Shown here one piece after another: positions 53,612-63,775 of a stretch of DNA of 64,000 nt (its first letter is position 1; every line of letters begins with the position of its first letter). The position numbers and the translations under genes were made by a program. Origin of the DNA: Acanthosepion esculentum. Lineage: Eukaryota > Mollusca > Cephalopoda > Sepiida > Sepiidae. The notes under the pieces were generated by a model. The model had not been told where the DNA came from. It was given only the letters and a program-made list of their open reading frames with translations, and did not search any database. The stretch is taken from assembly GCA_964036315.1 (NCBI GenBank), contig OZ038500.1:60758446-60822445 (forward strand). Reading direction: 5' to 3'.

Positions 53612-53692
53612 ATGGGCTCTCCGGCAGGATTTGGAAAACAGCGTCGCCTGGGTAAAGGAAAGCGTCGCCTGGGTAAAGGAAAGCGTCGCTAG
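53612..53692 (+). repeat. 21-bp tandem repeat in a short basic frame
   Basis: AAGCGTCGCCTGGGTAAAGG occurs about 2.5 times. ATG at 53612 to TAG at 53690-53692 gives a 26-residue Arg/Lys/Gly-rich frame with a seven-residue repeat (RRLGKGK). No evidence that it is expressed. Confidence 0.6.
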
Positions 53693-53742
53693 ATCCGATT
53701 TCGATGTACACTAGACCGTTGATAATCATGCAAATATAAGAG

Positions 53743-53744
<2 letters not shown>

Positions 53745-53785
<41 letters not shown>
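53745..53785. repeat. (TA)n microsatellite
   Basis: Plus interrupted TA-rich sequence to 53840. Confidence 0.9.
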
Positions 53786-53789
<4 letters not shown>

Positions 53790-53864
53790 GTATATATATA
53801 AATAAATAATATATATGTAAAATATAGTATAATATAATATAATTGATTATTTTGTGTGAGGCTC

Positions 53865-54025
53865 AGTTGAGCGAGAGACCAGCAAAATTCCTTATAACAC
53901 CAAAGATGAAGGCAAGAATTATGGCAGTATTCACCAGCTGAAACAAGGAGACCCTTGAGAAGAGATGCTGGAGAATCTGAAGTCGTCTGGTTGAAGCCCA
54001 TGGCGTCTTTATTGAATACATTTAC
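53865..54025 (+). pseudogene. mariner-family transposase C-terminal relic
   Basis: Reads EAQLSERPAKFLITPKMKAR, IMAVFTS, a stop, NKETLEKRCWRI, a stop, SRLVEAHGVFIEYI. This matches the last ~55 residues of the transposase in the element at 47262-48099 (VERETNKT...KDELKARI.AAFTNLNKE.....CRRFRSRLEAVVEA.G.FIE pattern). Only the C-terminus is present. Confidence 0.65.
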
Positions 54026-54320
54026 CTTTTAGCATTTGAAGATATTTTTGTGTAATATTGGTAAATATATCTGTTAAAATTTTCATTTTTGCCTAATTCA
54101 GACGACAATCTATCCATCGCAACTTGAATTAAAGCAACAAAGCTGAACAAACAGCCCACATTATTTAGAAATAGGATATTCCATGTTATAGTAATAGGAG
54201 ACATATTTGCTTCTAGTAAGGATTGTGTTATATTAAACTAATATATCATTACTAAACAGTGAATCTGCTTTGAGCAACTAAGAAATTTACAGTCACATTG
54301 TTTTTTTTACATATATTAGA

Positions 54321-54337
54321 TGTGTGTGTGTGTGTGC
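54321..54337. repeat. (GT)n microsatellite
   Basis: About eight GT units. Confidence 0.9.
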
Positions 54338-54589
54338 AAAAATATTACTGTGGTCGATCGTATTTCTGTAAAGGTACTTGGACGTCGCTGTTCGTTTGAA
54401 CAAAGGGAGATAATTAATTCCCAATGAAGCATGAATGAACGTCGCAGAGATTTAACCTGGCAAGGATTCAGATCGACGCTGCTTCACAAAAGGGGTGTGG
54501 TCAAGCGTTTAATTCAAGCGAATGTCCGATTACTCGGTGATTGAACATCTTCTGGTGCTATGCGTTTTTAAACAATAATCATTTCTCTT

Positions 54590-54900
54590 GTCTGAAGGAA
54601 GAGAACGAAAAGCAGAACGAAAGAAAGTATATGCCATATAGAGAGAAGACCGGTACGAAGAAAGCGCAAAAGGAAGAGTAGGAAGATAAAAGGGGAGGAA
54701 AGTGAGAAGGAAAGATAAACAAAAAAGAAAGAAAAACGAACATACCTCAGGCATAAAGAACTTCAAATTTAGTAGAACAAATTGAATGAATGAAAACGAA
54801 CGAACAATAAAAAGAACGAGAGAAAAACGAAATGAATAAAAAAACGAAAAAGAAAAAACATTAATAAAAAGGTAAATCAGTATTTAAAATAAAGGAAAGC
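54590..54900. repeat. purine-rich low-complexity DNA
   Basis: A/G-rich plus strand (GAAAGAAAAACGAA type). Long minus-strand frames through it are Phe/Leu/Ser-rich artefacts. Confidence 0.7.
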
Positions 54901-54911
54901 TGAATAAATGT

Positions 54912-55305
54912 GGCTCTAGTACACTTTCGCACGCTCTTTCCTTTTTAATCAATGTTCACAGTGATTTTTTAATAATTTTATTTACCATTTTGTTTTGTTT
55001 TTTGGTGGGGGGTGCTACTTTTTTGCGTCCGTTTCTATTTCTGCAGCAACGGCACCGTACAGTAGTTGTGTTTATCTTATTCTTGACTCTTTTAAAAAAA
55101 CAAATACGTTCGTTTTTGTAGTATCGTATGCAAATTAGCTAGACAAGTATAAATAGAGAACAACTGGTGAACATCGGGTGTCTATGCCTAACAAAGCGGT
55201 TGCTATTCAGGACACGGAGAACTGTACTACGACTATTATTACGCAGAGAAACATGCAAAACATAACAGGTTTTATAGCCTGGGAGTGCGAAAGTGTAATA
55301 GCACC
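54912..55305. mobile_element. Merlin MITE, ~394 bp
   Basis: Left end GGCTCTAGTACACTTTCGCA and reversed right end GGTGCTATTACACTTTCGCA form the same terminal repeat as the Merlin element at 56842. The 8-bp flanks ATAAATGT and AAAAATGT match at 7 of 8. No coding sequence. Confidence 0.8.
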
Positions 55306-55521
55306 AAAAATGTAACAAAGTCAGAAAAGAAAAGAAATAAGGCAAAAGATGAAGGGAAGAAGAAATACGAAGAAAAGAAAGAGTAGAAGAAAGAAGGAGA
55401 AAAAGAGGGAAGGCAAAAATGAGCAAAGAAGAAACAGACGAGAAAAAGATTCTGGATAAACGAAAGACAGAAGAACTAAGACGGATTGAAATAAAGAATA
55501 AGGGACAAAAGAAGAAAAACA

Positions 55522-56602
55522 GATGGAATGTTAAGGTAATTTCTCTCCTCTTAATTCTGAAACACACTATGGGATTTTGCTGCAGGAAACCCCAGCCCAC
55601 ACTCCAAAAGTAACTATGTCTTGTGTATTAAAGCATGAGTCAAATCATAGTTTGACTTATAGAAAACATGAATACAAAATCACTGTTGGGTCGTTCTAAA
55701 AAAAAAAATTGTACACCTAATACAAGACGTAAGAGATACTGACGTTATAGGGTTAGCGAATAACCTTGTAAAAGCTAAAACGATAAAGTAAGAAGTGGTT
55801 ATTATGAGAATATGAAGTATAGATAAATATTAATTCTAGAATTGAAGATTTACTGGTTGATTTGTTTTCTACGGCTTATTAAATCTTTGGAGAAAAAAGA
55901 ATGTAAGAAAGAAAAAGGACAATACAAGTGGAATGAGTAAATAATGAGACCAAAAGAAATAATCGGAAAAGAAAGAAGAAAACCAGAAAGGAAGAAAAAA
56001 GAATAAAAGATGGAAAAGGAAATAGTAGAAGAAAATCATGAATAAGAAGAAACGAATGAAATAATAATGAATCAATCAAGGAAGGGAAAATGAAAGAAAG
56101 AAAGAAAGAATGAAAGAAAGAAAGAAAGAAAGAAAATTACGGAAAGGAAGAAAAAAGGACAAAAGACAGATTAAACAGGAAATATATAAAGAACATATAC
56201 CATAAAAATAAGAGAGAGAAAAATAATGGTTCATTTTCAGATTAAGACCCGCGCTCAGTTTGCATTAAAAATTTTCTCGAATACTTACATTTATGTGTAA
56301 TTGTACATGCTTCATTCGAAAATCACTTGATAAATTTGATAAAATCTACCGTTTTGAGTTATCGACAGTAAAAGTTCGGATTCAGTCGCGTCGGTGGCGG
56401 AAGTCATTACTGGCGTTGTTTGCATACATTTGCTGCAGAAAGCTATGTGCAGAATAATTTAGTAAACAGCCTTTTTTTTTACTGATCTTTCTCGTCTCAA
56501 TTACTGTGTAAGAGAACTATATTGAGTGTGCAATAATCAAGACAAGTAAATATTCCATTCATCGCTTATCCGTAGCAAATATATGGAAACATTGCCAGTA
56601 AT
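55522..56602. repeat. segmental duplication, copy 1 (~1.08 kb)
   Basis: Colinear with 62512-63575 at an offset near 6,990 bp, including ATGGAATGTTAAGG, GAAGTGGTTATTATGAGAAT, a GAAA microsatellite (56094-56133) and the left arm of the FB1 foldback. The copies differ by indels of up to tens of bp. Confidence 0.92.
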
Positions 56603-56767
56603 GGCTGCCGCGACGCGAATGAATCCAAACTTTTACTGTCGATAACTCCAAAACGGTAAATTTTATCATGTCATTTTCGAATGGGGCATGTGCATTTAGA
56701 CCTAAATGTAAGTATTCGAGAAATGTTTAATCCAAACTGAGCGCAGGTCCTAATCTGCAAATTAACC
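56228..56767. mobile_element. foldback element FB1, full copy
   Basis: Left arm from GGTTCATTTTCAGATTAAGA (56228 to about 56440) and reversed right arm from GGTTAATTTGCAGATTAGGA (56767 back to about 56574) pair over roughly 195-210 bp at about 80-85% identity around a ~130-bp centre. Shared blocks include GAGTTATCGACAGTAAAAGT and ATTACTGGC. No coding content. Confidence 0.88.
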
Positions 56768-56841
56768 AAAATAAGGACGAAATAGAAGAGAAAGACATGT
56801 GAAAGACTGATAGAAGAGATTTAAAGACAAAGAAATAAAAG

Positions 56842-57316
56842 GGTGCTATTACACTTTCGCTCTCTTCCCCCGTCCACCATGACACTGGCAACCGCACTAA
56901 GAACTTTGTGGATCCCAACACTGGAGTTACCACGAATCAAATTGAAGCAATGTGGCAGCGTGCCCAGGCGAAATTTAAGACCATGAATGACCCCACCAAC
57001 AAGTGGAATGATTTGTGAATACCTGGTGGAATTTATGTGGGCTAAAAGTTCTGGTGATTCGCCTTTTTTCAACTTCTGGCATGAAATTCCCACAGAATTT
57101 CATCCGTTGTGAAAATATTTATTTTTGATGTTTTGTCGTGAATTATGATCTTACCTTTACAGTGATAAAGAAAAACAGGAAAAAGTTTTAAAATGCGTGC
57201 TTGATGTTCTTAACATGATGCACAGGAAAATACGGAACAGGAAAAAAAGTAACCAGGAATAAAATAATCGCGGGAAAAACATGGAGGAAGGGGGGGTACG
57301 AAAGTGCAATAGCTCC
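56842..57316 (+). mobile_element. Merlin DNA transposon, deleted, with perfect 8-bp TSD
   Basis: 475 bp starting GGTGCTATTACACTTTCGCT and ending (reversed) GGAGCTATTGCACTTTCGTA, flanked by AATAAAAG on both sides (56834-56841 and 57317-57324). Merlin elements are known for 8-9-bp TSDs and a transposase related to bacterial IS1016/IS1595. It contains a transposase C-terminus and lies next to the foldback element. Confidence 0.92.
56869..57113 (+). pseudogene. Merlin (IS1016/ISXO2-like) transposase C-terminus, one frameshift
   Basis: Plus strand: PVHHDTGNRTKNFVDPNTGV, TTNQIEAMWQRAQAKFKTMN, then near 57010 the frame shifts and continues MICEYLVEFMWAKSSGD and FFNFWHEI to a stop. H..NFV(D/N)P.TG..T..IE..W...K...K.M.......L..YL.EFMWR is the C-terminal block of the ISXO2-like transposase domain, containing the last catalytic acidic residue within the IE..W motif. 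The N-terminal zinc-binding and first catalytic regions are absent. The start is arbitrary because the N-terminus is missing. Confidence 0.82.
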
Positions 57317-57814
57317 AATAAAAGATCTAAGGAAAATAAAATAAAAGATCAAACAAAAATGAAACAAATGTTCACCCACCCTCCACCACCACCAAAAAAG
57401 AAAAATAAAGACAAAATGCCATATGGTCTATTCAGAATACCTACGCAACGATGCTTAATATTAAAACTCTTAGGACCTAACCTGGTTGAAATGGGTAAGA
57501 TTACGCCTATTTTTGAAATTCAAATTCTCATTATTTTCTCTAGTGGGCTTAATGAAAAAAATCACTGTTTCCATCATAAGTCTCCTCTTTAAGGCAGCAT
57601 AGTTACTTGTTACCTATATGAACACATACCGCATGGAACAAGCTTTCTTTCGGCCTTACTTTTTTGTAGGAAACTGGAAGGGATCCAGGGGTAAAGTGGG
57701 TAAGTAACTATCTATTATTTTCCTTTACATTACATGTGCCTTAATAAATAGCTTCAGGTGATATATTCTTACTAAACCTCTTTTCAATCACATATCAGCC
57801 ACTTTGGGATCAAA
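57317..57814. other. unassigned DNA
   Basis: The 57281-57592 plus frame has no recognisable motif. Confidence 0.4.
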
Positions 57815-57953
57815 CACTGTTAGCAAAATAGGGAATATCGTAGTCTTTGGCTACCCTGTTTATTGCCTCTCAAGCATATACTTTAGCTAAGGCATCTATC
57901 AGATTCTTCACGCTACTTTTCTCTTGTTTCTTGGGTACATATGTTCGGGGCAT
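57815..57953 (-). pseudogene. psq-type HTH relic of a pogo/Tigger-like transposase
   Basis: From an ATG at 57953 the minus strand reads MPRTYVPKKQEKSSVKNLID, ALAKVYA, a stop, EAINRVAKDYDIPYFANSV, a stop. This fits the N-terminal pipsqueak HTH (MPR.Y..K.....W....L..A...V......S...A...YGIP..TL). Two in-frame stops; a key Trp appears replaced by Val. The remaining transposase is not visible. A host psq-domain gene fragment is possible but less likely in this context. Confidence 0.6.
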
Positions 57954-59409
57954 GTTTATGAAACTTTCAGTTATTTTATTAAGTATTTCAGCACTATTTG
58001 CAAGGAAGCATATGACTCTAGTCTAGTATCAATTTGAATAAAAAGCGTATGAGTGATGAAAACAGGTACATCTTAAACGCAATGAGTATTTTCAAATCTG
58101 CACAGAATCTTACATGTCGGATTATCCATTTTACTAATGGTTGATATTTTTCAGTAAGTGGCTATTACAGAAGTCATTACACTACAGAAAATCAAAGCTT
58201 GTTACTCGGTGTTACTTTTATAGACAATTTTGATCATTTACAGCTTAAAATTCAGACAAAGCACAAAGTATTGTAGAATAAACAAAAACCGCAAATGACA
58301 TACTGACCTCATGAAGCCCTTCTCATCAGCAACCCAAAAGTGAAAGCGATGCAATATTTATGTTTGTCAGTAAATACTTGTTTCATAATTTGTGGATTTT
58401 AATTTTAAATAACACATTTCATTTCTTTATCTTTCTGACTTTATTTTACAAACTTTTGACAGCAGAAAAACATTTTACAAATGCTTTTTAAAACCATTGC
58501 TAATGTTTGCAAATTAAATTTAATTATTAATAATTGTAACAGTCTAACTGTTGTTATTTTAAATTTATTTTATGAACTTAAACTTAAAACAAAACTGTTT
58601 TAAAAACAAGTTTCTTTTCATTTTATAAACTTATCTGGTTATGTTTTACTTTTTAGAGGTGTTACAAAAATGTAATAACGCCTGGATATATATATATATA
58701 CGTTAATATTGATTGTATTTAATAATATTTTCTTTTATAGCATTTTAAGAAATATAGTTTCTACATTAAAATGTCATTTGTTGTGCACAGATCGAAGTAT
58801 GCTTTAGAAATACGAAACAATAAATTAATTTGAACCAACCATAAATGTCCTGTTGCCTTTTCGGGGACCTATAATTAAAATAATATATATAAAATATATA
58901 AAAGTACAAAACTCTCTTCAACTTCGTAAGTACATATTCTCCGAACGAGGCATTTCTGTCAAACTGTAGTTATAGACAAGTCATAACATAAATATATTTT
59001 ACCTCATGAAAAATTTTGCGAACAATGTCGCTTCTAAAGATCGAAGAAGCACTGGTTTTCTCCAAATAATTAATTGAATAGACGCTCAACTGATCCCCAT
59101 GTGTGTCATCGCCTCCAGGATCCTAGAATTGGAAGCATTAATGGTAACGGTGCATTTTACTTAGCCTTCAGGGCGATTGTATCTAACGAGCGTTTTAGCC
59201 GAAGCTTTGTATGAAATATAATTATGGCTGTTGTTTTTCATTCTTGAAAGGGTATCCAATCTTGGAGATCTAATGCACAAGGGGGAGATAATTCAATGCA
59301 TCCTAATAATCTAATCAGAGCAAATATAATTTTCAGCTTTAACTATTTTATACTAAAGTTCACGTTACGAGCCACTTTGCTGAGTAATACATGTGATATG
59401 AATGTAAGC
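57954..59409. other. unassigned AT-rich DNA
   Basis: No coding motif or repeat recognised apart from a short TA run at 58688-58699. Confidence 0.4.
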
Positions 59410-60890
59410 AAAAGAGGAAAATATTATGGGGGGGCATAAGGACGATAGAATTTGATTCTGGACTTAAAAAGCTTAAGATTGCAGTGTTCAGAGAGGCAAT
59501 CACACGCGAAGTAGCAATTCTAGGAAAAAGATCTCTCTGACTGGTATGACCTTACATTTCGAAGAAGAAATATGGGTAATTAGGTTTGTTTTCAATAATT
59601 TAATCCCAAACAAGGCAAAAAATCCACTAAGATGCAAGGATTTACCGAGCGTGAGATATGAGGAAAAACATTCTTAAGCAGAGAGGACTATAAAAGTAGC
59701 GGAATTAAGAACACATTTAAAATTTTGAAGATCAAACTTCACAGGAAAGCAAGAAACCAGAAGAGAGTTCCACAAGCGATAGAAGAAACTGTTAGCATAG
59801 AACTTACGGTTACATCTAATCGTATCAGCTGTAAAATGCCGTTAAGCCCTTGCAGTCAATATAGTACTATTTCTTAAATTCACAAATCGAGGTAACAAAT
59901 TGGAAAGTTCTTCAGAACTGTTACTATGGAAATACTTATAGAAAAGGCCAGAGAAGCTACATGACGGCGACGGGGTAATTGACTGTAGCTGAGAGGTTAG
60001 GCCAGGGGCAATAATCTTGCAGAATCTTTTATTATCTTATCAAGAATATTTAAATTTGTAGCAGAAGCGCAAAAGCAGATGTAACAGTAATCATTAATGT
60101 ATGGCAGACGTATAAATTTGCAAGATATTAGGTTGGTGCAAAAATAATGTCGTTTTCTCACATGAATTTGAACGTCAAAAAACGACATTATTTTTGCACC
60201 AACCTAATAGATTCTGACGTGAAAAATCGACTTCGTTTAAATAGCATGGAAAGTTTCTGTACTATAATCATTCGACTTCATTTCGATGGAAAAGGTGAAA
60301 CCAGAAGTCAAAATTAGTTGCTCTCCTGGAGGTTAGCATTAGCCATACTGCATAAATGGTTCGCTACGATGACAGCAGTTTTGTTTTGGAGACGTTAAAA
60401 TTTACAACCCCATTATTTCCCCAAATGACTGCGCCCAGTTTTACAGTTTTATCGGACTAATTGTTAAGACAAGAATAAATAATTGAGTCAGCATAAATAC
60501 ACAGTTCTGAATTGATGACACCGAGAAGATCTTTGATGAAGATAAAAGATAGAATATAGACCCAATGGGGACCCCTTCATTAATGAGAAATGATTTAGAA
60601 ACGTGGAACGCTCCACACGTTCTTCATTATACGCTTGGTTAGGAACGACTGGATTAAGTCAAATATTTGGTCAGAGGCAAACATAGCAGTTCTGCTTGTG
60701 ACCGAGCCCAATATACTAAACTCCGCCAAACGCCTTCGAGATATCTAAAGCCAAAACCCTCGCCTTGTCGTTCTTATTTAAAGCCTAACAGACAATTTCA
60801 ATAATATCCGTTAACCCATTGAAAATTATGGAAAATTCCAATGAAAATCACGACAGAGTAACGACAGACTTGTCACCTTGCGTCTGTGTG
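59410..60890 (-). pseudogene. CR1/Jockey-like LINE with RT domain, decayed
   Basis: The minus strand at about 60760-60715 reads ARVLALDISKAFGGV, RT motif A with its catalytic Asp, followed by IGLGHKQNC; near 60575 a G(V/S)P.GS-like block, MKGSPLGLYSIFYLHQ; and near 60510 IYA(D)D-like sequence in another frame (QNCVFMLTQLFIL). The C-terminal half (59960-59680) aligns piecewise to the HRR.V.SL.LFYKYF...EL and FFPR...LWN.L...CFP..F.LQ.F segments of the other copies. Many stops and frameshifts. An 80-bp MITE splits it. This is the only copy in the window that retains RT catalytic-region motifs. Confidence 0.7.
60128..60207. mobile_element. 80-bp palindromic mariner MITE, copy 2
   Basis: Identical to 13797-13876 except for one base in the loop (GAATTTGAAC versus GAAGTTGAAC), with TA at 60126-60127 and 60208-60209. 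Inserted in the LINE at 59410-60890. Confidence 0.96.
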
Positions 60891-61241
60891 AATAAAGTAT
60901 TCAGGCCATGAAGATTGCGTTTATGAATGGCCTGAATGTTGAGTTTAAGCATGAAACAGACTGCCACCGATGGGTCTTGATCTCAATATCCACTGATAAA
61001 AATGCTATTAGCCTGAAGAATTTTTTTTCCTTTACTGGGCGTAACAGCAACATGGGATAAGTCTCCACCCCACAAACTGTTTAATATCTAAAAAAAAAAC
61101 AACACTAAACTGAGTTTTTTTTCAGTTTTTTCAGATAAGACATTTGACCATCTTGATACAATATGTCGTAAAAATCAATGAAAAACATTTTGAGTTATTC
61201 AGCTAAAATAACACGTTAAGATCGTTTATGTCAGTCCCAAT
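60891..61241. other. unassigned DNA
   Basis: Nothing recognised. It may hold the end of the mariner relic that follows, but no terminal repeat was found. Confidence 0.35.
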
Positions 61242-61460
61242 ATGTCTTCTCAACTGAGCAAAGGCGATATGAAAAAGATCATTAAGGACTTCAGTAACTG
61301 TACCAACATTGATACTCTGACTTCCATCTTCAAAATCTATTAAAGAACCATCAAGTGAATGGTGGATAAGATTAAAAAAGAGAGAACACTACAGAGGAAA
61401 ACTGGATCAGGAGGTCACAACAGCAAGAGATATCATCGTTTCAATTTAGAGCTAAATATA
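61242..61460 (+). pseudogene. mariner/IS630-like HTH relic
   Basis: From ATG 61242: MSSQLSKGDMKKIIKDFSNC, TNIDTLTSIFKIY, a stop, RTIK, a stop, MVDKIKKERTLQRKTGSGGH, NSKR. A...G......TLSRKPGSGG.NKKR linker after an HTH is typical of IS630/mariner-type transposases. The DDE domain is not visible downstream. Two in-frame stops. Confidence 0.5.
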
Positions 61461-61759
61461 CATTTTATTTTTCAAAGTAAAGGTTAATAGTGTTATAAAA
61501 CCTCGGAGATTTCCAGTAAGATATCTTTAATTATTTTTAAGATACAACGATTCAAAGCTTAATGTAACAACTGGACAATGTTGTTGTTACACGATTTGAA
61601 CTACTTCGCTGTTACACCCGGTATATGAAATCCAGCAGTGTCTATATTTTAGTGTTTTACTGTCGTATCCTTTCAAGCCATAAGCGATTATGCCTTTTCA
61701 CGGATTAGTTTTCTTTTATTATCACTGAAATGTCATGATTTGTTTGGTAAGATAGTGGA

Positions 61760-61990
61760 TTGGTTTCCAGTTGTCTTTTCCATAATTGTGAAGTATTTCC
61801 TCTGCTAGACTCGCTGCCACCCCAGGCTGTAGATCACGGTCTGTCTTATCATTTGACCCATACTTGGGAGTGGTAGAAATGGATCCGTATATTTTTTTTT
61901 CACTCAGGATGTTAGTCTGAAAGTGAGTTCAAGAGACTAGGCTTGAATTTGAACTCAACTCGTCGGTTTAACTTTCCAAGCTGATAACCA
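61760..61990 (-). mobile_element. diverged SINE1/SINE3-related copy
   Basis: CTAGACTCGCTGCCACCCCA, ATCACGGTCTGTCTTATCAT, TTGACCCATACTTGGGAGTG and GAATTTGAACTCAACTCGTC follow the reverse SINE1 order (GGCTATAGAACCCGGTCTGT...CCCATAGC...GAACTCGGC). Much older than the other copies. Confidence 0.5.
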
Positions 61991-62511
61991 CCACACTGTC
62001 ATTACGAACACCTTTATTTGTTTCTTTCATCGCATGCTTTTAGTCGAACGGAAACTTCTTTTGCTATTTAGTGTGCAAAATGTATGAAGCTGACCATCAT
62101 AAAGAGATATGATGAAACTGGCATTCAGTTGAATGAGTTTTTGTCGGAGGGGCAGAGATCGCAAGATGAATCATTTTTGTTGTTGTTGTATGTAAGCGGT
62201 TGCAGAATCAACGTTCCTAGAGAGGACCCATTTCTCTATCATATCTTTTAACCGTTAAGAAATAAAATAATACAAAAATCTCCCGACAAATGCTTTTATT
62301 CCCAGAAACTGTTTAATGTGCCGTCATGTTATATCACCTCTTGATGTGTATTTTTTCTAGCGTGGGAAAACTGCTCACATCTTATCGTCAGTGGTTTGTC
62401 CTGAGCGGTTCAATATTCCGCGTGTTCAGTTAAGCCGTGAGATAAACAATTCATGGGATTTATTGAATTGTTAAAAGCAAAATAAATGTGATGACAGTAA
62501 TTCAGATAAAA
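61991..62511. other. unassigned DNA
   Basis: Nothing recognised. Confidence 0.4.
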
Positions 62512-63575
62512 ATGGAATGTTAAGGTATTTTCTCGCAGAGAAAAGATGAAAGTCCTCGACTTAATTCTGAAACACGGTCTACGATTTTCTGCCTGAAACC
62601 CCACCCCACACTCCAAAAATAACTATGTCTTGTGTATTAAAGCAAATGTCAAATCATATTTTACCTATTCATAACAAACATGAATACAAAATCTCTGTTG
62701 GGCTGTCCTAAAAAGAACTAAGAGATAATGACGTTATAGGTTTAGCGAATAACCTTGTTGTAAAAGCTAAATAGAGAATGTAAGAAGTGGTTATTATGAG
62801 AATATGAAGTATAGATAAATATTAATTCTAGAATTGAAGATTTACTGGTTGATTTGTTTTCTACGGCTCATTAAATCTTTGAAGAAAAATAGATGGAGAA
62901 AAAATAATGTAAGAAAGAAAAAGGACAATACAAGTGGAATGAGTAAATAATGAGACCAAAAGAAATAATCGGAAAAGAAAGAAGAAAACCAGAAAGGAAG
63001 AAAAAAGAATAAAAGAAGGAAAAGGAAAAAGTAGAAGAAAATCATGAATAAGAAGAAACGAATGAAATAATAATGAATGAATCAAGGAAGGGAAAATGAA
63101 AGAAAGGAAGGAAGAAAGAAAGAAAGAAAGAAAGAAAAATATGGAAAGGATTAAAAAAAAGAATAAAAAACAGATTAAACAGGAAATGAATAAAGAACGT
63201 AAACCATAAAAATAAGGAGAAAAAAGTAAGTGTTCATTTTCAGATTAAGACCCGTGCTCAGTTTGCATTAAAAATGTTCCGAAATACTTACATTTATGTG
63301 TAATTATACATGCTTCATTCGATAAATTTGATAAAATCTACCATTTTGGAGTTATCGACAGTAAAAGTTCGAATTCATTCGCGTCGTTGGCGGCAGCCAT
63401 TACTGGCGTTGTTTGCATACATTTGCCTCGGAAAGCTAAACGACCCTTTTTTTTATTGATCTTACGCGTCTCAATTACTGCGCAAGAGAACTATATTGCG
63501 TACGTAGTAATCAAGAGAAGTAAATATACCATTCATAGCGTATCCGCAGAAAATGTATGGTAGCACCGCCAGTAA
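62512..63575. repeat. segmental duplication, copy 2 (~1.06 kb)
   Basis: Direct copy of 55522-56602. It includes the left FB1 arm and centre but only about 25 bp of the right arm (to GCCAGTAAT at 63567-63575). Confidence 0.92.
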
Positions 63576-63631
63576 TAAATATATATAGCGATTAAATATA
63601 AATTCTAACTATAATATATAGCATATAATCG

Positions 63632-63775
63632 TTAATTTGCAGATTAGGACCTGCGCTCAGTTTGGGTTAAACATTTCCAGAATACTTACATTTATGTGTA
63701 ATTGTACATGCTTCATTCGAAAATGATTTGATAAATTTGATAAAATCTACCATTTTGGAGTTATCGACAGTAATA
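63632..63775 (+). mobile_element. FB1 half-copy
   Basis: GTTAATTTGCAGATTAGGAC, CTGCGCTCAGTTTGGGTTAA and ATCTACCATTTTGGAGTTAT: an FB1 arm. Its end sequence (TTTGCAGATTAGGACCTGCG) matches the right arm of the full copy rather than the left. Confidence 0.8.

Noticed and set aside
53612..53692. Basic 26-residue small ORF with RRLGKGK repeats
   Set aside because: A 21-bp tandem repeat explains the composition; no promoter, conservation or processing signal can be shown.
55869..56079. Phe/Leu-rich minus-strand frames resembling membrane proteins
   Set aside because: Antisense of purine-rich low-complexity DNA; repeated at 62842-63085 only because the segment is duplicated.
56821..57093. 90-codon minus-strand frame over the Merlin element
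   Set aside because: Antisense shadow of the recognisable plus-strand Merlin transposase remnant.
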